A model generated the notes under the pieces. It was given only the letters and a program-made list of their open reading frames with translations, ran no database searches and was not told where the DNA came from. Both the position numbers and the translations under genes were made by a program. A stretch of DNA of 5,086 bases from Deltaproteobacteria bacterium (GTDB lineage Bacteria; Desulfobacterota; GWC2-55-46): assembly GCA_016234955.1 (NCBI GenBank), contig JACRNN010000100.1, positions 1-5,086 on the forward strand, written 5' to 3'. Positions 4,637-5,086 of the stretch are shown piece by piece (position 1 is the stretch's first letter; each line of letters begins with the position of its first letter).

Positions 4637-4660
4637 AAGCGGAGCTGAAAAAATCCCACC

Positions 4661-5065
4661 TCATGCCAAAAGCCCCTCCAGGTCCTCCATCGCCTCCGCC
4701 ATATTGGGCACGAGGCAGCCCTCCGCCTTAAGCCTCCTCAACTCATCCATCCCGTACCACCCGAACGACGGTATCTTCTCCGGCTCTGCCACCCTGGGCT
4801 CGCCCTCCACTATCCCGCAGACGTACATGCGGACTGTGAACTCCCCCTCGGGCGAATGGGTGGGGTAGACGCCGAGGAGCCTTATGGGCTCGGCCCTTAT
4901 CCCGAGCTCCTCTTCCATCTCCCTTGCAAGCGCCTCTGAGTCCGCCTCCCCGGCGTGAATCTTGCCCCCCGGAGGCTCGACCCTCTTATGCCCGTGCTTC
5001 AGGTTGTGGACGAGCAGTACCCGGCCCTCTCTTATGACAAGCCCGGCCACAAGCTCTCTTTTCAT
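4661..5065 (-). CDS. Nudix hydrolase (MutT-like)
   Basis: Nudix enzymes hydrolyse a nucleoside diphosphate linked to another group, commonly to clear damaged or surplus nucleotides, using Mg2+ held by the Nudix box. The 134-residue protein has a complete box, G-x5-E-x7-REUxEExGU, from Gly34 to Ile56, with Glu40, Arg48, Glu49, Glu52 and Glu53 all present. Before it stands the usual beta strand (GLVIREGRVLLVH) and the PPGGKIHAGE approach. The later part has FTVRMYVCGIVEGEP and an EKIPSFGWYGMDEL segment, as in MutT/8-oxo-dGTPase-like members. Length and start (ATG at 5063-5065) are typical. The ribosome site is weak (GGGG shortly before the ATG), and the promoter would lie at or beyond the window edge. 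GC content is the highest in the right part of the window. The substrate cannot be told from sequence; the helicase remnant after it hints at an old repair-gene neighbourhood, but only weakly. Confidence 0.9.
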   Translation of the reverse strand: MKRELVAGLVIREGRVLLVHNLKHGHKRVEPPGGKIHAGEADSEALAREMEEELGIRAEPIRLLGVYPTHSPEGEFTVRMYVCGIVEGEPRVAEPEKIPSFGWYGMDELRRLKAEGCLVPNMAEAMEDLEGLLA

Positions 5066-5086
5066 AACCCCGATTATTCTTCAACA

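Noticed and set aside
4585..4659. N-terminal extension (MGFFQLRLMGFASLNPSYRA) that would make the helicase remnant a 66-residue gene
   Set aside because: These residues are a translation of repeat copy D and the tandem octamer. Such repeat-derived peptides are a frequent annotation artefact.

Overview
The window reads as a piece of a GC-rich Gram-negative chromosome. The genes use ATA (Ile) and AGG (Arg) codons freely despite the high GC. There is a periplasmic murein transglycosylase of the MltD type, and the intergenic DNA carries REP-like palindromic repeats. This combination recalls Desulfobacterota, Nitrospirota and related lineages, but that placement is inference from style, not from a marker gene.

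Left part, plus strand. The window opens inside an MltD-like lytic transglycosylase (3-659), which ends at a clear intrinsic terminator (692-723). A 348-base gap follows. It holds a decayed REP-like palindrome, a weak promoter candidate and a leader hairpin. Then come moeA (1008-2249, molybdenum insertion step of molybdenum cofactor synthesis) and mtnA (2308-3342, methylthioribose-1-phosphate isomerase of methionine salvage). The 58 bases between them contain a possible promoter whose -10 box lies in a perfect 12-bp AT palindrome, so mtnA may have its own start of transcription.

Right part, minus strand. A two-gene type II toxin-antitoxin operon (4247 down to 3601) consists of a ribbon-helix-helix antitoxin followed by a PIN-domain toxin with a 4-base GTGA overlap. 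It has a strong Shine-Dalgarno sequence and a candidate autoregulatory operator over its promoter. A Nudix hydrolase gene (5065 down to 4661) closes the window. Between them is a 41-codon remnant of the C-terminal domain of a UvrD/PcrA-type helicase, cut off at a repeat.

The most striking structure is a set of four nearly identical 32-bp palindromic repeats arranged as two inverted pairs (3405-3436 with 3490-3521; 4412-4443 with 4605-4636). The pairs bracket the toxin-antitoxin operon, and the second pair encloses the helicase remnant. The bracketed genes are visibly lower in GC than mtnA and the Nudix gene. This suggests an acquired or rearranged segment inserted between mtnA and the Nudix gene. 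The individual gene families are all known; no wholly new system is evident.
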